Positions 23,706 to 26,308 of a DNA stretch of 26,308 bases are shown piece after piece; the first letter of the stretch is position 1, and the number at the start of each line of letters is the position of its first letter. A program made the translations under genes and the position numbers. The stretch is taken from assembly GCA_036745875.1 (NCBI GenBank), contig DAIOFH010000049.1, positions 1 through 26,308 of the forward strand, written 5' to 3'. The notes under the pieces are model-generated. The model did not search any database and was not told the DNA's origin. It saw nothing but the letters and a program-made list of their open reading frames with translations. The DNA comes from DAIOFH01 sp036745875. Lineage in GTDB: Bacteria > Planctomycetota > SZUA-567.

Positions 23706-24835
23706 CCACAACTCAGGAACGCCGCGAAAGTACCCGCATACTGCTTGAGAAAAACGAACCGGCCAGCAAACCCGGCATACTGATCCGCATGCCCAACTGG
23801 CTGGGGGACTGCATCATGGCGCTCCCGGCGGTGAAGTATATCCACGATTCCATCCCCGACGCCCAGATCGCCCTGGCGGGACGCGATTCCATGGCCGAGT
23901 TGTTGTCGGTGCAGTACGGCGTCAGCCAGGTCGTCAAGTCGCCGGAAAGCGGCGTGACGCATTTGATCGCCAGCGTTTTCAGTTCGACAGACGTCTCCGC
24001 CAAACCTTTCCGGGCCGATCTCGGGGTGCTGTTCACCAACTCCTTGTCCACCGCCGTCTGGATGTGGAACATGGGCGTGAAGAACCGCCTAGGATACAAC
24101 CTCGATGCGCGTCGTTTCTTCCTGACCCATCCGGTGGTTTGCGACAAGCGCAACAATGCCCTGCATTTTATCGACTATTACCTGCACCTGGCCAAGAGGG
24201 TGGTCAAGGAAGTGAAGTCCTGGCAAAACTCCTTTTTGCCTGTTCACGACATTCCGATAGACGACGATCTGCTTCAACCCGACCTCCGGCTCAACATGCT
24301 GGGAAAGAAGGTCGCGGCCGACCTTCTGGCCGAGATCGGGGTGCGCGACCATTACGCCCTCATCGCGCCCGCCAGCGCCTACGGTCCGGTGAAGGACTGG
24401 CCGCCCGAGTATTACCGCGAACTGGTGAGGATCATCGTCAACTCCTACGACCTCCCCGTCATAGTCACCGGCGGTACGGCGCAGTACGAGGTTTGCGAAT
24501 CGATCGCCGACGGCTATGACGAGGTCTACAATCTGGCTGGGCGGACGACCCTCGGATCGTTCCTCGGGTTGCTGGCCGGGGCTTCCCTCTTTGTCGGGGG
24601 CGATTCCGGCGGGGCGCATGCCGCCGCCGCGCTGGGCGTGCCGACGCTGGTCATTTTCGGAATCACCAATCCCGCCCGAACCTTTCCCACGGGGCGCAAC
24701 GTGTCCATGCTCGGCCGCGGCTCCAGGGAGGAAATCAAGCTCAATACTCCGGAGGCCAAAGCCATGGCCGAGGAAGCGCTTCAGGCGATCAGCGTCGAAG
24801 ACGCTTCGGACGCGATCGAGTTGATGATTGGGTGA
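23702..24835 (+). CDS. waaF: Lipopolysaccharide heptosyltransferase II (glycosyltransferase family 9)
   Basis: A 377-residue GT9 enzyme that adds the second heptose of the lipopolysaccharide inner core, at the cytoplasmic face of the inner membrane. The N-terminal motif IRMPNWLGDCIMALPAVKYI is the WaaF-type signature (residues 28-47), with the likely catalytic Asp at 36. The C-terminal nucleotide-sugar region has VGGDSGGAHAAAALGVPTLV and FGITNPARTF. An N-terminal extension of about 25 residues is polar and unusual. It overlaps metG by 4 bp, which shows operon membership. GT9 also contains other glycosyltransferases, so the exact acceptor is likely but not certain. Confidence 0.82.
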   Translation: MTTTQERRESTRILLEKNEPASKPGILIRMPNWLGDCIMALPAVKYIHDSIPDAQIALAGRDSMAELLSVQYGVSQVVKSPESGVTHLIASVFSSTDVSAKPFRADLGVLFTNSLSTAVWMWNMGVKNRLGYNLDARRFFLTHPVVCDKRNNALHFIDYYLHLAKRVVKEVKSWQNSFLPVHDIPIDDDLLQPDLRLNMLGKKVAADLLAEIGVRDHYALIAPASAYGPVKDWPPEYYRELVRIIVNSYDLPVIVTGGTAQYEVCESIADGYDEVYNLAGRTTLGSFLGLLAGASLFVGGDSGGAHAAAALGVPTLVIFGITNPARTFPTGRNVSMLGRGSREEIKLNTPEAKAMAEEALQAISVEDASDAIELMIG

Positions 24836-24870
24836 CTTGATTGGGGTTTATTTACCGGGGAAACCACGTC

Positions 24871-24910
24871 CGCAGTTGCCGGGATCCAGGTCGCCTTGCC
24901 TCCGCTATGG
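24871..24910. repeat. 40-bp inverted repeat, left copy, upstream of the waaC-like gene
   Basis: This 40-bp stretch, starting CGCAGTTGCCGGG and ending CCTCCGCTATGG, is present as a reverse complement at 26116-26155 with a single difference (39/40). It lies in the 152-bp gap before the waaC-like gene. The bases beyond the ends are only weakly similar, so the unit has defined borders. Confidence 0.85.
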
Positions 24911-24987
24911 AGCAATTGCATAATTATCTTTATTTCCGCGCCGTTCGGGACGCTATGCCAATTATTCAAACTTCTGAGAGGCATGAC

Positions 24988-26073
24988 ATGGCTTCTTCGG
25001 TCATGGGATCCGCCAAGAAAATCCCCCTACGCTTCCTCATCGTCAGGCTTTCCGCCATCGGCGATACGGTTCATACATTGCCGCTCGCCGCGGCGTTGAA
25101 AAGACATTTCCCCGGCTGTCATATCGGGTGGGTGGTGGAAAAGCCGTCCGCGCCGCTCGTCGTCGATAATCCGCTTGTCGACTGGCACTATGTCCTTCCC
25201 AAGGGTTGGCTCAAATCGTTCGGGACGGTCTCTCTTCTGCGACGGGCATTGAAGGAACAGAAGTTCGATACCTGCTTCGACGTGCAGGGGTTGACCAAAA
25301 GCGCCGTCGCCGCACTGTTGTCGGGTGCGAAAACGCGGGTCGGCTTTGCGCGCGGGGAGGGGAGGGAGCTGGCGCCGCTGCTGGACACGGTTCGCGTCGA
25401 ACCGGCCGGCGTCCACGCCATCGACAAAACCCTTTCCCTTCTGTCCGCCGTCGGCGTTGCGGCCGAAGGCGGGCCGGAGTTTGTTTTCCCTCCCTGTCCC
25501 CCGGAGGATCGGGATGTGATCGAACGGTTTTTCAGCCAATTTCCGTCAGGCGGGCAAACCTGCCTGATGGGTCCGTGGGGATCGTTTGCCTCCAAACGCT
25601 GGCCGGTTGAGCGGTTCGTCGGTTTGTCCGCGCTGCTTAAAAACGGCCTGGGGCTGACCTCCGTAATATTGGGCCATGGGACGGAGGAGCGCGAAAAAGT
25701 GAAGAAGGCGATTAACGGCGCCGCTCCCGGGACTGTCATGCTTGCGCCCGACGTCTCTGTCGCCGGCGTGGTGGAGTTGTCCAGGAGGGCGCGGCTGTTT
25801 GTCGGTTGCGATTCCTTCCCCATGCATGTCGCGGCCGGCGTGGGCTGTCCGACCGTTGGCCTTTTCGGCATCACCGATCCGGAAAGGCTTGGCCCGCGCG
25901 GCGCAATGAGCCGCTCCGTTTTCGCCAGAATCACACTGGTGAGTTCCACCCGCGAGCGGCGCAGGCTGGGACCGGAGAATATGCTGGCCCTCGGCGTCGC
26001 CCAAGTCGCGGAGGCGTGTTTCGACCTCATGGCAAACTGCGGTCAATCAGGGGAAACGCATCTAAATTACTGA
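24988..26073 (+). CDS. waaC: Lipopolysaccharide heptosyltransferase I-like (glycosyltransferase family 9)
   Basis: A 361-residue GT9 enzyme. The N-terminal FLIVRLSAIGDTVHTLPL has the WaaC-type catalytic Asp (D26), and CHIGWVVEKPSAPLV supplies the acidic E51. The C-terminal donor-binding region has RLFVGCDSFPMHVAAGVGCP and GLFGITDPERLGP. WaaC attaches the first heptose to Kdo of lipid A, although other GT9 roles are possible. I chose ATG at 24988 (AGAGG 6 nt upstream); the frame is open back to 24841, but that stretch translates through a repeated DNA element and has no homology. The gene lies 152 bp after waaF and is bracketed by two copies of a 40-bp inverted repeat, so it may be a mobile or recombined segment. 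Confidence 0.8.
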   Translation: MASSVMGSAKKIPLRFLIVRLSAIGDTVHTLPLAAALKRHFPGCHIGWVVEKPSAPLVVDNPLVDWHYVLPKGWLKSFGTVSLLRRALKEQKFDTCFDVQGLTKSAVAALLSGAKTRVGFARGEGRELAPLLDTVRVEPAGVHAIDKTLSLLSAVGVAAEGGPEFVFPPCPPEDRDVIERFFSQFPSGGQTCLMGPWGSFASKRWPVERFVGLSALLKNGLGLTSVILGHGTEEREKVKKAINGAAPGTVMLAPDVSVAGVVELSRRARLFVGCDSFPMHVAAGVGCPTVGLFGITDPERLGPRGAMSRSVFARITLVSSTRERRRLGPENMLALGVAQVAEACFDLMANCGQSGETHLNY

Positions 26074-26115
26074 CTTTGGAGCGTAGTTTTTTTTGCAAAA
26101 ATGGGTATAGTTGTC

Positions 26116-26155
26116 CCATAGCGGAGGCAAGGCGACCTGGACCCCGGCAACTGCG
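26116..26155. repeat. 40-bp inverted repeat, right copy, downstream of the waaC-like gene
   Basis: The reverse complement of 24871-24910, 39 of 40 positions identical (the one change is A/G near the middle). It lies 43 bp after the waaC-like stop codon. Together the copies enclose about 1.2 kb. Confidence 0.85.
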
Positions 26156-26186
26156 AAGGCTTTTCGCCTGGTTCCATGCAACCCCA

Positions 26187-26280
26187 CCGGGGTGACGAAA
26201 GTGGGGGTCTGCGACGTTTTCGGGGCACAGACGCCTCTCTGCCCCGAAAACGCTGCAGACCCCCGAAATCGTCATCCCGG
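26187..26280. repeat. Long gap-free palindrome (41-bp arms, 12-nt loop)
   Basis: Positions 26187-26227 pair with 26240-26280 without any gap: 34 Watson-Crick pairs, 3 G-T pairs and 4 mismatches, with a 12-nt loop (26228-26239). The inner part, GTTTTCGGGGCA against TGCCCCGAAAAC, is perfect. It has no T-run after it on either strand within the window, so it is more likely a dispersed palindromic element or structured RNA than a plain terminator. The rest of 26074-26308 holds only the 40-bp repeat and a T8 run (26087-26094), and no gene. Confidence 0.8.
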
Positions 26281-26308
26281 CCTAAATACGATAAACCGGG
26301 AAAAAAAG

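Noticed and set aside
21837..23711. A 624-codon open frame on the minus strand, opposite metG.
   Set aside because: metG is certain from its HIGH, KISTS and zinc motifs. The opposite frame has no family features and no ribosome binding site.
24841..24987. A 49-residue N-terminal extension of the waaC-like protein.
   Set aside because: The extension translates through the 40-bp repeat, lacks homology and has no ribosome binding site; the ATG at 24988 has one and lies just before the conserved start of the family.
26080..26100. A T8 run after the waaC-like gene as an intrinsic terminator.
   Set aside because: No stable hairpin directly precedes the T-run.

Overview
The window is about 26.3 kb of moderately GC-rich, gene-dense bacterial chromosome. 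Two heptosyltransferase-type genes point to a Gram-negative cell with lipopolysaccharide. Several sugar-type ABC transporters and large membrane sensors suggest a saprophytic or gut-type lifestyle. The phylum cannot be fixed from the sequence alone. No transposase, integrase, CRISPR array, phage gene or rRNA is visible.

Layout. Positions 1-53 hold the 5' part of a tRNA-Cys (minus strand), followed by a CPBP-family membrane protease (134-889). Positions 958-4482 are a minus-strand CUT2 (ribose/inositol-type) ABC operon in the order ATPase, permease, binding protein. A 326-bp promoter region separates it from a divergent second CUT2 operon (4809-9802): ATPase, binding protein and two different permeases. 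This leads into a YesM/YesN-type two-component system (9923-13295). A membrane-anchored alpha/beta hydrolase with its own promoter (13359-14315) and a CitA/DcuS-CitB/DcuR-type two-component pair (14349-16648) complete the plus-strand run.

From 16701 to 21763 everything reads on the minus strand: a short-chain dehydrogenase, a divergent uronate-isomerase-like protein that seems to lack the usual metal-binding histidines, a glutamine-rich coiled-coil protein ending at a clear terminator, two tandem cupin paralogues (about 87% identical), and a ROK-family regulator broken by three frameshifts. From 21996 on, the plus strand carries metG, then waaF (overlapping metG by 4 bp) and a waaC-like gene.

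How the genes may work together. The two CUT2 transporters and YesM/YesN system look like a carbohydrate uptake island in which the sensor controls the adjacent importer; this is inference from position. The ROK fragment next to the cupins looks like a decayed sugar-responsive regulator. metG-waaF-waaC is a housekeeping/envelope operon.

The most unusual non-coding structure is at the right end. A near-perfect 40-bp inverted repeat (39/40) flanks the waaC-like gene, and a gap-free 41-bp-arm palindrome follows it. Two copies of a hairpin repeat sit inside the CUT2 operon region, one of which encodes the last residues of the ATPase.
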